Source: Pseudomonas weihenstephanensis | GTDB taxonomy: Bacteria > Pseudomonadota > Gammaproteobacteria > Pseudomonadales > Pseudomonadaceae | Assembly (NCBI RefSeq): GCF_001043055.1 | Contig: NZ_JYLF01000001.1 | Location: forward strand, 558,001 to 622,000 | DNA: 64,000 bases | Direction: 5' to 3' | In this document: one piece after another, positions 1 through 9,522 of the stretch | How the letters are laid out: each line of letters starts with the position of its first letter | How positions within the stretch are numbered: the first letter of the stretch is position 1 | Position numbers and translations under genes: made by a program | Notes under the pieces: model-generated | Told to the model about the DNA's origin: nothing | The model's database searches: none | Seen by the model: only the letters and a program-made list of their open reading frames with translations

Positions 1-276
1 CCCGGCAAGATGGTAAAAGGCATGGGCGGTGCGATGGATCTGGTGGCAGGGGTCAAACGCGTCGTCGTGTTGATGGAGCACACTGCCAAAGGTGGCGTTC
101 ACAAACTGCTCAAGCAGTGTGATTTACCGCTGACCGGCGTAGGCGTGGTGGATCGAATCATCACGGATCTGGGCGTGCTTGATGTGACGGAGCAAGGTCT
201 CACGCTCGTTGAGTTGGCTTCAGGTGTTACCCGTGAGCAGCTTCAAGAAGCTACGGGCTGTGAGATCAACGGCTAA
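1..276 (+). CDS. CoA-transferase subunit B, C-terminal end (partial)
   Basis: The reading frame is open from the first base and ends at the TAA at 274-276, so only the last 91 codons are in the window. The protein matches the C-terminal part of 3-oxoacid/acetate CoA-transferase beta subunits (SCOT/AtoA type), with the glycine-rich [10 protein letters not shown] stretch and the EHTAKGG segment typical of the family. Such subunits pair with an alpha subunit to move CoA between acyl groups in ketone-body, short-chain fatty-acid or carnitine catabolism. The alpha subunit should lie just upstream of the window. The substrate cannot be decided from this fragment. Confidence 0.85.
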   Translation, partial: PGKMVKGMGGAMDLVAGVKRVVVLMEHTAKGGVHKLLKQCDLPLTGVGVVDRIITDLGVLDVTEQGLTLVELASGVTREQLQEATGCEING

Positions 277-289
277 AACGCTGATCAAA

Positions 290-341
290 GCTTGTAGGCG
301 CTGACGAGAAACACGAGCCTGCGACTACGTAGCGGGCCCTG
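290..341. repeat. REP-like palindromic repeat
   Basis: The stretch starting gtaggcgctgacgag and ending gtagcgggcc resembles the REP units at 7250-7310 and 7390-7452 (gtagccgctgacgag ... gtagcggccg), with extra mismatches. It sits between a gene end and a terminator, the usual place for Pseudomonas REP elements. Confidence 0.6.
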
Positions 342-350
342 AAACGTAAA

Positions 351-380
351 AAAGCCCCGGCTCAGGTGAGGCGGGGCTTT
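351..380. terminator. Bidirectional rho-independent terminator between CoA-transferase and fdxA
   Basis: Perfect 9-bp arms aaagccccg/cggggcttt enclose a 12-nt loop, with A-rich flank on the left and T-run on the right, so it can serve both the rightward CoA-transferase gene and the leftward fdxA gene. Confidence 0.85.
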
Positions 381-395
381 TTGGTGCAGCGTGGA

Positions 396-719
396 TCAGC
401 GTTCCAGATCTTTGAGCTTGCCTTTCACGCCATCCCATTCTGCCGCGTCCGGCAGAGCGTCTTTACGTTCAGTGATGTTTGGCCAGATTTCAGCCAGTTC
501 CACATTCAACTGAATAAACTCTTGCATGTCAGCGGGCACTTCATCTTCGGAGAAGATGGCTTGCGCCGGGCATTCAGGCTCACAAAGCGCGCAGTCAATG
601 CACTCGTCCGGGTGAATCACCAGGAAGTTCGGGCCTTCGTAAAAGCAGTCCACCGGACAGACTTCTACGCAGTCGGTGTACTTGCACTTGATGCAGTTGT
701 CGGTGACGACGAAGGTCAT
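396..719 (-). CDS. fdxA: 7Fe ferredoxin FdxA
   Basis: A 107-residue bacterial ferredoxin carrying one [3Fe-4S] and one [4Fe-4S] cluster. Cysteine motifs are visible near the N-terminus (CIKCKYTDC...CPVDC) and just after ([12 protein letters not shown]). It is a soluble low-potential electron carrier; in Pseudomonas it lies next to mutS, as here. I chose the ATG at 717-719 because it gives the normal family length and a GAGGAG ribosome-binding site sits just upstream; a longer in-frame start at 794 would add 25 unlike residues. It is transcribed leftwards, 130 bp after mutS. Confidence 0.95.
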   Translation of the reverse strand: MTFVVTDNCIKCKYTDCVEVCPVDCFYEGPNFLVIHPDECIDCALCEPECPAQAIFSEDEVPADMQEFIQLNVELAEIWPNITERKDALPDAAEWDGVKGKLKDLER

Positions 720-849
720 TTCTAATTTTCTCCTCAGGCGGCGGCAGCGAAGCCCTTCCAGGTCGGGTTCGCCAGGTTCGGGAGTGATACCCACTGATCA
801 GGCTAAAAGGCCAGTAGCATCCCGAACCGCGCGCGATTCTAGCGCATGG

Positions 850-3429
850 TTAGATGCGTGTCTTTAATGTGTAGAGCAAATCAAGGGCTTTGCGTGGCGT
901 CAGCTCGTCAAGATCAAGCTTGGCCAAGTCGTCCAGCACCGGATGCGCAAGGCTAGCAAACATATCGCTCTGCTGGGGCGCTGATTTTCTTCCGGGCACC
1001 GGAGCAGGCGCTTCGTGCGGCAGGCTGGTGGTTTCAAGACGGCTCAAATGCTCCCGTGCGCGGGTGATGACATTGGCCGGAACCCCCGCCAATTGCGCCA
1101 CTGCAAGGCCATAGCTCTGACTGGCCGGACCGGGCAAGACGTGATGCAAGAAGACGATACGCTCATTGTGCTCGGTGGCACTCAAATGCACGTTGGCCAC
1201 CAAGGGTTCGTTTTCAGGCAGTACGGTCAGTTCGAAATAGTGGGTGGCAAACAACGTGTAGGCGCGAAGCTGGGCGAGTCGTTCTGCCGCAGCCCATGCC
1301 AGCGACAAACCGTCAAATGTGCTGGTGCCGCGGCCCACTTCGTCCATCAGTACCAGGCTGCGTTCGGTTGCGTTATGCAAGATATTGGCGGTTTCGCTCA
1401 TTTCCACCATAAAGGTCGAGCGTCCACCGGCCAGGTCATCGCTGGAACCGATACGGGTAAAGATCCGGTCGACCAGTGACAGTTCGCAGCTGGCGGCTGG
1501 AACAAAGCTGCCGATGTGTGCCAGCAACACGATCAACGCGGTTTGTCGCATATAAGTCGATTTACCGCCCATGTTCGGGCCGGTAATCACCAGCATGCGG
1601 GTGTTGTCATCCAGCGCCAGATCGTTGGCCACAAACGGTGTGGTCAGCACTTGCTCAACCACCGGGTGACGGCCCTGGCTTATGCGCATGCACGGTTCTT
1701 CAACAAAACGCGGGCAATTCAAATCGAGGTTCAGTGCACGCTCGGCCAGGTTGCTCAAAACGTCCAGTTCGGCTAAAGCCGCCGCGGTGTCTTGTAGCGG
1801 TGGCAACTCGCCGATCAAGGTTTCGAGCAACGCTTCGTAAAGCATCTTTTCGCGTGCCAGTGCGCGGCTCTTGGCCGACAAGGCTTTATCTTCAAACGCC
1901 TTGAGTTCCGGGGTGATAAACCGTTCGGCGCCTTTGAGGGTTTGACGGCGAATGTAATCGGCGGGTGCCTGTTCGGCCTGTTTGCTCGGCAGTTCGATGA
2001 AGTAACCGTGCACTCGGTTGTAACCGACCTTAAGGTTGGCCAGTCCAGTGCGGGCTTTTTCGCGTGCTTCCAGGTCGATCAGAAACTGACCGGCGTTTTC
2101 GCTCAGGGCTTGCAGCTCATCGAGTTCGGCGTCATAGCCAGTCTTCAGTACGCCGCCGTCGCGAATGACCGCAGGCGGATTATCAATAATGGCGCTGTCC
2201 AGCAACGCGGCCAGCTCGGGGTAGGTGCTGGTGGTCACGGCCAGTTGCTGCAAGTGCGGGGCATGCAGGTCCAGCATGGCGTCTTGCAGTTCAGGCAGTG
2301 CCGCCAGGGCATCGCGCAGTCGGGCCAGGTCGCGCGGCCGCGCATTACGCAGGCCGATACGCGCCAGAATACGCTCCAGATCGCCGATTTCCTTGAGCTG
2401 CGGTTGCAAGCGCTCAAAACGGTAGCCATCGAGCAAACAGGTGATTGACGACTGGCGCGCCAACAGAACGGGCAGGTCGCGTAGCGGACGGTTCAACCAA
2501 CGGGTCAGCAAGCGGCTGCCCATTGAGGTTTGGCAGCGATCAACCACCGATTGCAGTGTGTTATCACGCCCCCCCGCCAGGTTGGTATCCAGCTCAAGGT
2601 TGCGTCGGCTGGCGCCGTCCAGCACCACGGTGTCATCGAGTCGTTCATGGCGCAGGCTGCGTAAATGGGGCAGGGCGGTGCGCTGGGTTTCTTTGGCGTA
2701 GCTGAGCAAACAGCCTGCTGCGCCAATGGCCAGGGTCAGGTTCTCGCAGCCAAAGCCCTTAAGGTCCTGGGTCGAGAACTGCTGGCACAGGCTTTTTAGT
2801 GCAGAGTCGCGCTCAAAGTCCCACGGCGCTCGACGACGTACACCACGGCGCTTCTCGGCTGGCAGGCCCTGTGGCCAATCATCCGGGATCATCAGCTCAA
2901 CCGGGTTGATGCGCTCCAGCTCAGCCAGCAGGTTTTCCCAGCCCTTGATCTCGACGACCGAAAAGTTACCACTGGTGATATCCAGCACGGCCAGGCCAAA
3001 CAGGCGCTCATCACCCAACACGGCGGCGATCAGGTTATCGCGGCGCTCATCCAGTAACGCTTCGTCACTGACCGTACCCGGCGTGATGATGCGCACCACC
3101 TGACGGTCGACCGGGCCTTTACTCGTGGCTGGATCGCCGACTTGCTCGCAAATCACCACCGACTCGCCGAGCTTGACCAGCTTGGCCAAATAGCCTTCGG
3201 CTGCGTGGTAAGGAATCCCGCACATCGGAATCGCCTGTCCTGCCGATTGCCCACGCGCCGTGAGAGTGATGTCCAGCAACTTGGCGGCCTTCTTCGCATC
3301 CTCATAGAAGATTTCGTAGAAGTCGCCCATGCGATAGAACATCAACTGATCAGGGTGTTGGTTCTTCAGGCGCCAGTACTGCTGCATCATCGGCGTGTGT
3401 GAGGACAGATCGGAAGTATTTTTACTCAT
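850..3429 (-). CDS. mutS: DNA mismatch repair ATPase MutS
   Basis: An 859-residue protein, full length for the family. The mismatch-reading Phe-X-Glu motif is F37-Y38-E39 in GDFYEIF. The ABC-type ATPase domain has Walker [10 protein letters not shown] near residue 615, then the [12 protein letters not shown] signature/Walker B and the ATHYFEL switch histidine. MutS detects mispairs and small loops and recruits MutL. The adjoining segment at 3430-3620 and the gene order mutS-phage locus-cinA-recA match other fluorescent pseudomonads. No frameshift or missing motif is seen. Confidence 0.98.
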   Translation of the reverse strand: MSKNTSDLSSHTPMMQQYWRLKNQHPDQLMFYRMGDFYEIFYEDAKKAAKLLDITLTARGQSAGQAIPMCGIPYHAAEGYLAKLVKLGESVVICEQVGDPATSKGPVDRQVVRIITPGTVSDEALLDERRDNLIAAVLGDERLFGLAVLDITSGNFSVVEIKGWENLLAELERINPVELMIPDDWPQGLPAEKRRGVRRRAPWDFERDSALKSLCQQFSTQDLKGFGCENLTLAIGAAGCLLSYAKETQRTALPHLRSLRHERLDDTVVLDGASRRNLELDTNLAGGRDNTLQSVVDRCQTSMGSRLLTRWLNRPLRDLPVLLARQSSITCLLDGYRFERLQPQLKEIGDLERILARIGLRNARPRDLARLRDALAALPELQDAMLDLHAPHLQQLAVTTSTYPELAALLDSAIIDNPPAVIRDGGVLKTGYDAELDELQALSENAGQFLIDLEAREKARTGLANLKVGYNRVHGYFIELPSKQAEQAPADYIRRQTLKGAERFITPELKAFEDKALSAKSRALAREKMLYEALLETLIGELPPLQDTAAALAELDVLSNLAERALNLDLNCPRFVEEPCMRISQGRHPVVEQVLTTPFVANDLALDDNTRMLVITGPNMGGKSTYMRQTALIVLLAHIGSFVPAASCELSLVDRIFTRIGSSDDLAGGRSTFMVEMSETANILHNATERSLVLMDEVGRGTSTFDGLSLAWAAAERLAQLRAYTLFATHYFELTVLPENEPLVANVHLSATEHNERIVFLHHVLPGPASQSYGLAVAQLAGVPANVITRAREHLSRLETTSLPHEAPAPVPGRKSAPQQSDMFASLAHPVLDDLAKLDLDELTPRKALDLLYTLKTRI

Positions 3430-3620
3430 CAGGGCTTAGGCGGATTCATTTAAAAAGAGGGGTGAAAAGCGGGTGCCACGCACGGCTTTTGTGCAATGGG
3501 CGCAAGGTTAACACGCCTGTGCCTTGCACCTACAGCCAAGCACCGATCGCTGTGGTGGGTTGTTATAAATAGAAGAAATAGCATTTGCCATCTGCCTGGG
3601 CGCTTAGCAATATTGCGCGC

Positions 3621-4343
3621 ATGGCTAAACGTAACGTCTCAATCGTCCTTAAAGAATTGCTCGCCCGGCATCAAATCAGCGCGATGGCGCTGCACCGTCT
3701 GACCGGGGTGGCGCAATCCACGTTGTCCAGAATTTTGAGTGGCCAAATTGCCGAGCCGTCTGACCGGCACCTTTCTAAAATAGCTGCTTATTTCAATATC
3801 AGTACAGACCGTCTGCGGGGGCGTGAAGACCCGGTCGCTCTCCTCGAACCGTCGCATCCCGAGCTGCGTGATATCTGTTTATGGGATGACGAAACCCCTG
3901 TGGCCGAGGATGAGGTGTCGATTCCGTTTTTGCGTCAGGTTGAGCTGGCGGCGGGTTCTGGGCGTTTTGCTATCGAAGAAAGCGAGCGTGCCAGGCTGCG
4001 TTTTGGTAAGCGCAGCCTGCGTCACAATGGCGTGCAATTCGATCAAGCCAAGTGTGTAACGGTGCGCGGGGACAGCATGCTCCCGGTGTTGCGCGATGGC
4101 GCGACCGTGGGGGTCAATGCAGGTAAACGCTCAATGGCTGAAGTGATAGATGGCGACCTGTATGCGATTAATCACAACGGCGAACTTCGGGTGAAACAGC
4201 TGTATCGCTTGGCTGGCGGTCTGCGTTTACGCAGTTTCAATCGCGACGAATACCCGGATGAAGATTACCTCTACGCTGACCTTGAAGATGATCGACTGGT
4301 GATTCTCGGGCATGTTTTCTGGTGGGGTATGTACGCTCGTTGA
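3621..4343 (+). CDS. S24/LexA-like phage repressor of the mutS-cinA tailocin site
   Basis: A 240-residue repressor. Residues about 5-65 form a helix-turn-helix (LHRLTGVAQSTLSRILSG), and the C-terminal half is an S24 peptidase with catalytic Ser152 (RGDSMLPV) and Lys192 (LRVKQLY). A self-cleavage Ala-Gly pair is present at residues 111-112, so RecA-stimulated autoproteolysis after DNA damage is expected. The ATG at 3621 (MAKRNVS) is chosen over an in-frame start at 3585. In Pseudomonas, PrtR-like repressors of R-tailocin clusters occupy this position between mutS and cinA. Here only a holin-like gene follows, so its target cluster seems lost. Confidence 0.85.
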   Translation: MAKRNVSIVLKELLARHQISAMALHRLTGVAQSTLSRILSGQIAEPSDRHLSKIAAYFNISTDRLRGREDPVALLEPSHPELRDICLWDDETPVAEDEVSIPFLRQVELAAGSGRFAIEESERARLRFGKRSLRHNGVQFDQAKCVTVRGDSMLPVLRDGATVGVNAGKRSMAEVIDGDLYAINHNGELRVKQLYRLAGGLRLRSFNRDEYPDEDYLYADLEDDRLVILGHVFWWGMYAR

Positions 4344-4360
4344 GTCTACGTTTTGAGCTA

Positions 4361-4388
4361 AGGCCTACATAGAAGTAGGCCTTTTTTT
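4361..4388 (+). terminator. Rho-independent terminator after the S24 repressor gene
   Basis: Arms aggcctac/gtaggcct enclose a 6-nt loop (atagaa), followed by a run of T. It lies 18 bp past the repressor stop codon. Confidence 0.85.
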
Positions 4389-4476
4389 CGGCCTTTTAAA
4401 GCCCTGTCCGACGAAGTTTCTTCCTTTGGATGATGATTTTGCGCAGCGCCCTACAAATTATGCATTGGTGCATTGA

Positions 4477-4492
4477 CTGTATATCCATACAT
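4477..4492. promoter_or_regulatory. LexA-like box upstream of the holin-like gene
   Basis: CTGT-ATATCCAT-ACAT matches the LexA consensus CTGT-N8-ACAG at all but one conserved base. It lies about 130 bp before the holin-like gene, within AT-rich DNA that also has repeated tgcat motifs (4461-4496). It could bind LexA or the neighbouring S24 repressor. Confidence 0.4.
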
Positions 4493-4620
4493 GCATAGTC
4501 TTTGTGGCAGGGTTGTCGTCGTTGGCCTTTCGCAGTGATTGGGGTGAGAGGAGCGTCAATTTTTCAGCCTATCTGTCAGTTAATGACGCGTTTGGATAAG
4601 GAATCAGGAGTGATGACACG

Positions 4621-4941
4621 ATGAATGATCCGCAGTTTTTGTTGGATATGCCGGTTTTGCTGGTCATCCTTCTGGCCTTGGTAGGCGGTATCTTTGGTGA
4701 GATGTGGCGAGCCGACAAAGACGGCGCCAGCGGCTGGCCTCTCGTGCGACGTTTGGCCCTGCGCTCGGGAGCCTGCATGGTGTGCGGTGTGTCCACGTTT
4801 ATGCTGCTTTACTCGGCGAGTATGTCGGTGTGGGCAGCCGGTGCTTTGGGCTGTTTTACCGCATTGGCCGGAGCGGATGCGGCCATCAGCCTTTATCAGC
4901 GTTGGGCGGCCAAGCGTTTGGGGGTCGATGGGCAGCAGTAA
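4621..4941 (+). CDS. Holin-like membrane protein (tailocin-locus remnant)
   Basis: A 106-residue protein with an N-terminal hydrophobic helix (about residues 8-25), a charged middle (EMWRADKDGASGWPLVRR) and two further hydrophobic segments (about 45-85). This size and topology fit the small phage holins found beside PrtR-like genes in Pseudomonas tailocin loci. A holin would permeabilise the inner membrane to release an endolysin. No endolysin, spanin or tail gene follows; the next gene is cinA. AGGAG at 4606-4610 supports the start. The assignment rests on size, topology and position. Confidence 0.6.
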   Translation: MNDPQFLLDMPVLLVILLALVGGIFGEMWRADKDGASGWPLVRRLALRSGACMVCGVSTFMLLYSASMSVWAAGALGCFTALAGADAAISLYQRWAAKRLGVDGQQ

Positions 4942-4986
4942 GTCGCGTAGCTTAGACCGCTGTTTTTTGCGCTTCGGGAGACCATC

Positions 4987-5487
4987 GTGGACGAATTAAC
5001 TCAACTGGCGACTGAACTGGGCCAGCACTTGCAGGCTCTTAATGCGCAGGTCACAACGGCTGAATCTTGCACAGGCGGCGGTATCGCTGAGGCCATTACC
5101 CGTATTGCTGGCAGTTCGTCCTGGTTTGAAGCCGGGTTTGTCACGTATTCCAACCAGCAGAAAACCAAGCAGTTGAGCGTGCCCGCGACTCTATTCGGGC
5201 AAGTGGGTGCGGTCAGCGGTGAGGTAGTCCAGGCGATGGTGCGCGGTGCGCAGGCACAAAGCGGCGCGCATTTTGCGGTGGCGGTCAGCGGCATCGCCGG
5301 GCCGGGCGGCGGGTCGGCGACCAAACCGGTGGGTACCGTTTGGCTGGCGTGGGGCGCCGGCAACGAGGTGTGGACGCAGTGCAGGCACTTCCACGGAGAT
5401 CGCGATAATGTGCGCCGACAAACGGTGATAGCCGCGCTAGAGGGTCTAATACGCCGAACGGTACGAGAAATAAAAAATCAGGGGTAG
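4987..5487 (+). CDS. cinA: CinA-family nicotinamide-nucleotide amidohydrolase (PncC type)
   Basis: A 166-residue, single-domain CinA C-terminal protein. The family motifs [21 protein letters not shown] and VSGIAGPGG...KPVGTVW are present. The enzyme deamidates nicotinamide mononucleotide to nicotinic acid mononucleotide in pyridine-nucleotide recycling. The start is GTG at 4987, preceded by GGGAG. It lacks the N-terminal COG1058 domain, which is usual for this Pseudomonas form. It precedes recA by 83 bp. Confidence 0.93.
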   Translation: MDELTQLATELGQHLQALNAQVTTAESCTGGGIAEAITRIAGSSSWFEAGFVTYSNQQKTKQLSVPATLFGQVGAVSGEVVQAMVRGAQAQSGAHFAVAVSGIAGPGGGSATKPVGTVWLAWGAGNEVWTQCRHFHGDRDNVRRQTVIAALEGLIRRTVREIKNQG

Positions 5488-5514
5488 GCGATCCTGAAAC
5501 CCTGTGGAATAATA

Positions 5515-5530
5515 CTGGCTACTTATACAG
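5515..5530. promoter_or_regulatory. LexA box in the recA promoter
   Basis: CTGG-CTACTTAT-ACAG, one base from the consensus CTGT-N8-ACAG, lies 40 bp before the recA start. SOS control of recA by LexA is established in Pseudomonas. Confidence 0.88.
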
Positions 5531-5570
5531 TTATCGGCCGTCAGGCCTTATTGATTACGAGAGGACTTTA

Positions 5571-6689
5571 ATGGACGACAACAAGAAGAAAGCCTTGGCT
5601 GCGGCCTTGGGTCAGATCGAACGTCAATTCGGCAAAGGCGCCGTGATGTTGATGGGTGATCAAGACCGCCAGGCGATCCCGGCTATCTCCACCGGCTCGT
5701 TGGGTCTGGACATCGCGCTGGGTATTGGCGGTCTGCCAAAGGGTCGTATTGTTGAAATCTACGGTCCGGAGTCTTCGGGTAAAACCACGCTGACCCTGTC
5801 CGTTATCGCTCAAGCCCAAAAAGCTGGCGCTACCTGTGCGTTCGTCGATGCGGAACATGCCCTTGATCCTGAGTACGCCGCCAAATTGGGTGTCAACGTT
5901 GATGACCTGCTGGTTTCCCAGCCAGATACCGGCGAACAGGCGCTGGAAATCACTGACATGCTGGTGCGCTCCAATGCGGTTGACGTCATCATCATCGACT
6001 CCGTGGCCGCGTTGACGCCTAAAGCTGAAATTGAAGGCGAAATGGGTGACACCCACGTTGGCCTGCAAGCCCGCTTGATGTCTCAGGCACTGCGTAAAAT
6101 CACCGGCAATATCAAAAATGCCAACTGCCTGGTGATCTTCATTAACCAGATCCGTATGAAAATCGGCGTGATGTTCGGCAGCCCGGAAACCACCACCGGT
6201 GGTAACGCCCTGAAGTTCTACGCCTCTGTACGTCTGGACATTCGTCGCACCGGCGCCGTTAAAGAAGGCGACGTGGTCATTGGTAGCGAAACCCGCGTCA
6301 AAGTGGTCAAGAACAAAGTCGCTCCGCCATTCCGTCAGGCTGAGTTCCAGATTCTGTACGGCAAGGGCATCTACCTGAACGGCGAGATGATCGAGCTGGG
6401 CGTGTTGCACGGTTTCGTCGAAAAAGCCGGTGCTTGGTACAGCTACCAAGGCAGCAAAATCGGCCAGGGCAAGGCTAACTCCGCCAAGTTTCTTGATGAG
6501 AACCCGGACATTAAAGCCACGCTTGAGAAGCAACTGCGTGACAAGCTGCTCGGCCCAAAAACCGAGAGTGAACTGGCTGCAATGAAAGTCATGCCAAAAC
6601 TGAGCAAGGCGGCCAAGCAAGCGGCAGCTGAACAGGAAGCGGCGGAAATGGAGCTCGAAAACTCGGGTTCAGACGACGCTAGCAACTGA
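5571..6689 (+). CDS. recA: Recombinase RecA
   Basis: A 372-residue recombinase that forms filaments on single-stranded DNA, drives strand exchange and stimulates self-cleavage of LexA and S24 phage repressors. Walker A is GPESSGKTT (near residues 66-74), the conserved [12 protein letters not shown] loop-1 and [13 protein letters not shown] loop-2 regions are present, and the C-terminal tail is acidic. Length is slightly over the E. coli protein. It sits behind a LexA box and 7 bp ahead of recX, so the two are probably co-transcribed. Confidence 0.99.
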   Translation: MDDNKKKALAAALGQIERQFGKGAVMLMGDQDRQAIPAISTGSLGLDIALGIGGLPKGRIVEIYGPESSGKTTLTLSVIAQAQKAGATCAFVDAEHALDPEYAAKLGVNVDDLLVSQPDTGEQALEITDMLVRSNAVDVIIIDSVAALTPKAEIEGEMGDTHVGLQARLMSQALRKITGNIKNANCLVIFINQIRMKIGVMFGSPETTTGGNALKFYASVRLDIRRTGAVKEGDVVIGSETRVKVVKNKVAPPFRQAEFQILYGKGIYLNGEMIELGVLHGFVEKAGAWYSYQGSKIGQGKANSAKFLDENPDIKATLEKQLRDKLLGPKTESELAAMKVMPKLSKAAKQAAAEQEAAEMELENSGSDDASN

Positions 6690-6696
6690 TTGAACC

Positions 6697-7164
6697 ATGA
6701 CTGTTGTTCTGGATGACCTCGTCGCCATACGGCGATCTGCAATGGACCTGCTCGCGCGACGCGAGCACGGTCGTGTCGAGCTGACGCGCAAGTTGCGTCA
6801 GCGAGGCGCTTGCCCTGACATGATCGACATAGCCCTCGACCGTTTAACGGAAGATGGCTTGCTGTCCGAATCGCGTTACCTCGAAAGCTATATCTCCTAC
6901 CGTGCCCGCTCGGGTTATGGCCCTTTGCGTATCCGCGAAGAATTGAACCAGCGAGGCTTAGCGCGTAGTGACGTGGAGGAGGCGCTGCGTGAATGTGAAT
7001 TCAACTGGCAAGCACAGTTGCAAGACACTTGGCAGCGTAAGTTTTCAGGGCGTATGCCTGAAGATGCCAAAGAGCGTGCACGTCAAGGGCGCTTCTTGAG
7101 TTACAGAGGGTATCCGCTTGAAATGATTGGCCGCTTGCTCAGTGGCCGAGAGTTCGATGACTAA
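6697..7164 (+). CDS. recX: RecA regulator RecX
   Basis: A 155-residue RecX with its three-helix repeats visible (for example [10 protein letters not shown]...[41 protein letters not shown]). RecX binds RecA filaments and limits their growth, and its co-expression with recA is the normal pattern. The gene starts 7 bp after the recA stop and ends just before the REP block. Confidence 0.96.
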   Translation: MTVVLDDLVAIRRSAMDLLARREHGRVELTRKLRQRGACPDMIDIALDRLTEDGLLSESRYLESYISYRARSGYGPLRIREELNQRGLARSDVEEALRECEFNWQAQLQDTWQRKFSGRMPEDAKERARQGRFLSYRGYPLEMIGRLLSGREFDD

Positions 7165-7168
7165 AAAC

Positions 7169-7452
7169 CTTAAACGCGCTACCGCAGAGACCCCGCAGTC
7201 ATCGGATATACAATCGCTTCGCAATCGAGAGTCGCCAGCCCCAGCAGTCCCTTTGTAGCCGCTGACGAGCAACGCGAGGCTGCGTCCGAGCGCGTAGCGG
7301 CCGTAAAACCGTTAAACGCGCTACCGCAGAGCCCCCGCAGTCAACGGATATACAATCGCTTCGCAATCGAGAGTCGCCAGCCCCGGCAGTCCCTTTGTAG
7401 CCGCTGACGAGCAACGCGAGGCTGCGTCCGGGCGCGTAGCGGCCGTAAAACC
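7169..7452. repeat. Tandem pair of 142-bp REP-containing repeats
   Basis: Two near-identical 142-bp copies (7169-7310 and 7311-7452) start with ttaaacgcgctaccgcag and end with cggccgtaaaacc, with few differences. Each contains a short dyad segment (cgcttcgcaatcgagag) and a REP unit in which gccgctgacgagcaacgc is mirrored by gcgtagcggc. This fills the gap between recX and the LOG gene; no coding sequence is apparent between 7165 and 7566. Confidence 0.85.
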
Positions 7453-7566
7453 ATTCAATCTGATACATCAAACCTGCCACAGTCTTGCGATTCCCTGCCG
7501 CTTAGTCCCCCAGCGACAGAGTATGAGCGCAACACCTGCCACGCCGGCATGCAGAACATTGCAGGC

Positions 7567-8667
7567 CTATCGAGACAAAGGCTCAAGTGACTTCTTCTGG
7601 ATCATTCCCCCAGCATCAGCCCAGTTCTGCGGCAGATTGATAAAGTCCACCAGCTCGCGCAGACGCCCCTGATTACGGCCGCTGAAAGCAAAACTCAAAC
7701 GCGTAAGGTGTTCAAACGCAGGTTCGTCATCCAACTGTTGATGAAAGCTATCGTTTAAGCAGATATCGCCAAATTCGTGCTGTATTTGTTTCAGCGCCAG
7801 CGCACTGACGGGGCGTTTCATGCGTATCGCAAAAATCTTGTTCAGCCAGCGTGTGGAGTGGAAGTTGTTGTAAAACTGATCGATCTGCGCCACGGCTTCT
7901 TCGGCGCTGTGGACGAGGCGCATTAACTTCAAGTCGTTAGGCAGGATGTAATGATTGGCTTGCAGTTGCGCTTGAATGAAGTCCAGTGCGCTTTGCCAGA
8001 ATGTCCCGCCCGGTATGTCGAGCAACACCACAGGTACCAATGGCGTTTTGCCGGTTTGTATCAGCGTCAGCACCTCCAGCACTTCATCCAGCGTGCCGAA
8101 TCCGCCAGGGCACATCACCAGTCCGGCCGCTTCCTTGATGAAAAACAGTTTGCGCGTAAAGAAGAAGTGGAACGCCAGCAGGTGTGAGCTGCCCAGGATG
8201 GTCGGGTTGGCGCGCTGTTCAAACGGCAAGGTGATATTGAAGCCCAGGCTGTGTTCAAGACCGGCCCCCTCATGGGCCGCGGCCATGATACCTGCACCGC
8301 CGCCGGTGATCACCATCATGTCGGCTCTGGCCAATTCCGCGCCTACTTCACGGGCCAAGGCATACAGCGGGTCTTCCATTGGGGTACGTGCCGAGCCAAA
8401 TACGGTGATTTTGCGGTGGGATTTGAATTGCTCCAGCACGCGAAAGGTTTGCTCCAGTTCACGTATGGCTTGCAGCGTAATTTTGGCGTTCCAGCGATCA
8501 AAGTCGTCGTGCGCCATACGCAATACCGTGAGCATCATTTCGCGGTAAAGCGGTCGGTTTTTACTGTCGGGAGCAATCAACTCAAGTTGGGCATCGACGT
8601 GCTGCGCAAGGTCGAGGCTCAAGCGTTCGAAATCGAGAGGCAGGTTCGCATGGGTTTGATCAGGCAT
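7567..8667 (-). CDS. LOG-family protein (lysine-decarboxylase-like fold)
   Basis: A 366-residue protein with the LOG-family nucleotide-binding core in its middle: GSARTP, GGGAGIM and PGGFGTLDE, close to the PGGxGTxxE signature of cytokinin-activating phosphoribohydrolases. Family members hydrolyse nucleoside monophosphates at the N-glycosidic bond. The extra N- and C-terminal regions make it longer than a minimal LOG enzyme, so its substrate is uncertain. The start at 8667 is backed by an AGGAG site; an in-frame ATG at 8781 would add 38 residues with no such support. Confidence 0.85.
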   Translation of the reverse strand: MPDQTHANLPLDFERLSLDLAQHVDAQLELIAPDSKNRPLYREMMLTVLRMAHDDFDRWNAKITLQAIRELEQTFRVLEQFKSHRKITVFGSARTPMEDPLYALAREVGAELARADMMVITGGGAGIMAAAHEGAGLEHSLGFNITLPFEQRANPTILGSSHLLAFHFFFTRKLFFIKEAAGLVMCPGGFGTLDEVLEVLTLIQTGKTPLVPVVLLDIPGGTFWQSALDFIQAQLQANHYILPNDLKLMRLVHSAEEAVAQIDQFYNNFHSTRWLNKIFAIRMKRPVSALALKQIQHEFGDICLNDSFHQQLDDEPAFEHLTRLSFAFSGRNQGRLRELVDFINLPQNWADAGGMIQKKSLEPLSR

Positions 8668-8893
8668 GTAGATCTCCTTCAGCACAACATCCTTTGGGGC
8701 GCAGTAAAACATGGCAGCGCACAGACACAGCGTGTCAAAAGTAATGGCCTGATGATGGTCTTGTGCCGTCGAACCTGGCAACCGCTAATTGCCTGAAATC
8801 CATGAAAATAGGCGGGAGGAGGGGGGAGAGAGCATCAGATAGAAAGTTGCGAACGCCGCAACGAATTACGGCGTGCATGCACCCCGAAAGGGT

Positions 8894-9304
8894 TTATTTT
8901 TTTGGCCGACAGTTATCAGCGACAATTTCTTGGCTGAGAATCGTGATGTTGTTTTGGTCATCTTTGATGTCCAGTCGCACAATTGCGCCGTTGGCGAGCA
9001 ATGTACGAAACTCTTTATTGCTACACACACCTCGGCCGAGGACCGACGCAGCGGCCTCTTTATTTTTGAGTATGTCTAAAGCCAATGCCTGTGGAGCGAC
9101 CAAGTGATTAGTCAGTACCCGGCCTTCAGCGCTAAAACCGTTATCGGTAAGGCCTGAACTCATTAGTCTAGGTGTGCCCTGGCTGCTTTTTTCGGCCGTC
9201 TTTTTCAGGTTTTTTTCAAGGTTGAATTCGGCAAGAGAGGCCGCTTGTGCGCCCAAAGGCAGTGCCAGCATTAAAGCGACGGTCGGAATGATAGTGCGCA
9301 ACAT
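8894..9304 (-). CDS. Secreted PA3611-like protein
   Basis: A 136-residue protein with a clear signal peptide (residues 1-22, cleavage after AQA). The mature part resembles P. aeruginosa PA3611, annotated as a quorum-sensing-regulated virulence factor of unknown biochemical role. The genomic setting, between recA-recX and erdR-dgkA, matches. Two cysteines in the mature part could form a disulfide in the periplasm. AGGAG upstream of the ATG at 9304 sets the start; a longer frame to 9466 lacks support. Confidence 0.75.
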   Translation of the reverse strand: MLRTIIPTVALMLALPLGAQAASLAEFNLEKNLKKTAEKSSQGTPRLMSSGLTDNGFSAEGRVLTNHLVAPQALALDILKNKEAAASVLGRGVCSNKEFRTLLANGAIVRLDIKDDQNNITILSQEIVADNCRPKK

Positions 9305-9522
9305 GAAACTCTCCTGATTCAGTGACGCAGGCTTTGACCCGCCACAGTTGTATGCGTTCAGTGGCGCGGGAGTATAGGTCAGCCTGCGGTTACAGGAAAT
9401 GCCTGAAGTCACGGGTTGGCACGCCACAAGGCGGCCTCTGATAGACTGCGCGCCTTTCCCAGCCAATCTGCCCCTGCGCTAACCCGAGGCGTGCCGGCGA
9501 TCTGCATCTCAAAGTAAACACC

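Noticed and set aside
5568..6620. Long leftward open frame (350 codons) opposite recA
   Set aside because: It is the antisense shadow of recA, caused by third-position codon bias; it has no ribosome-binding site and no family resemblance.
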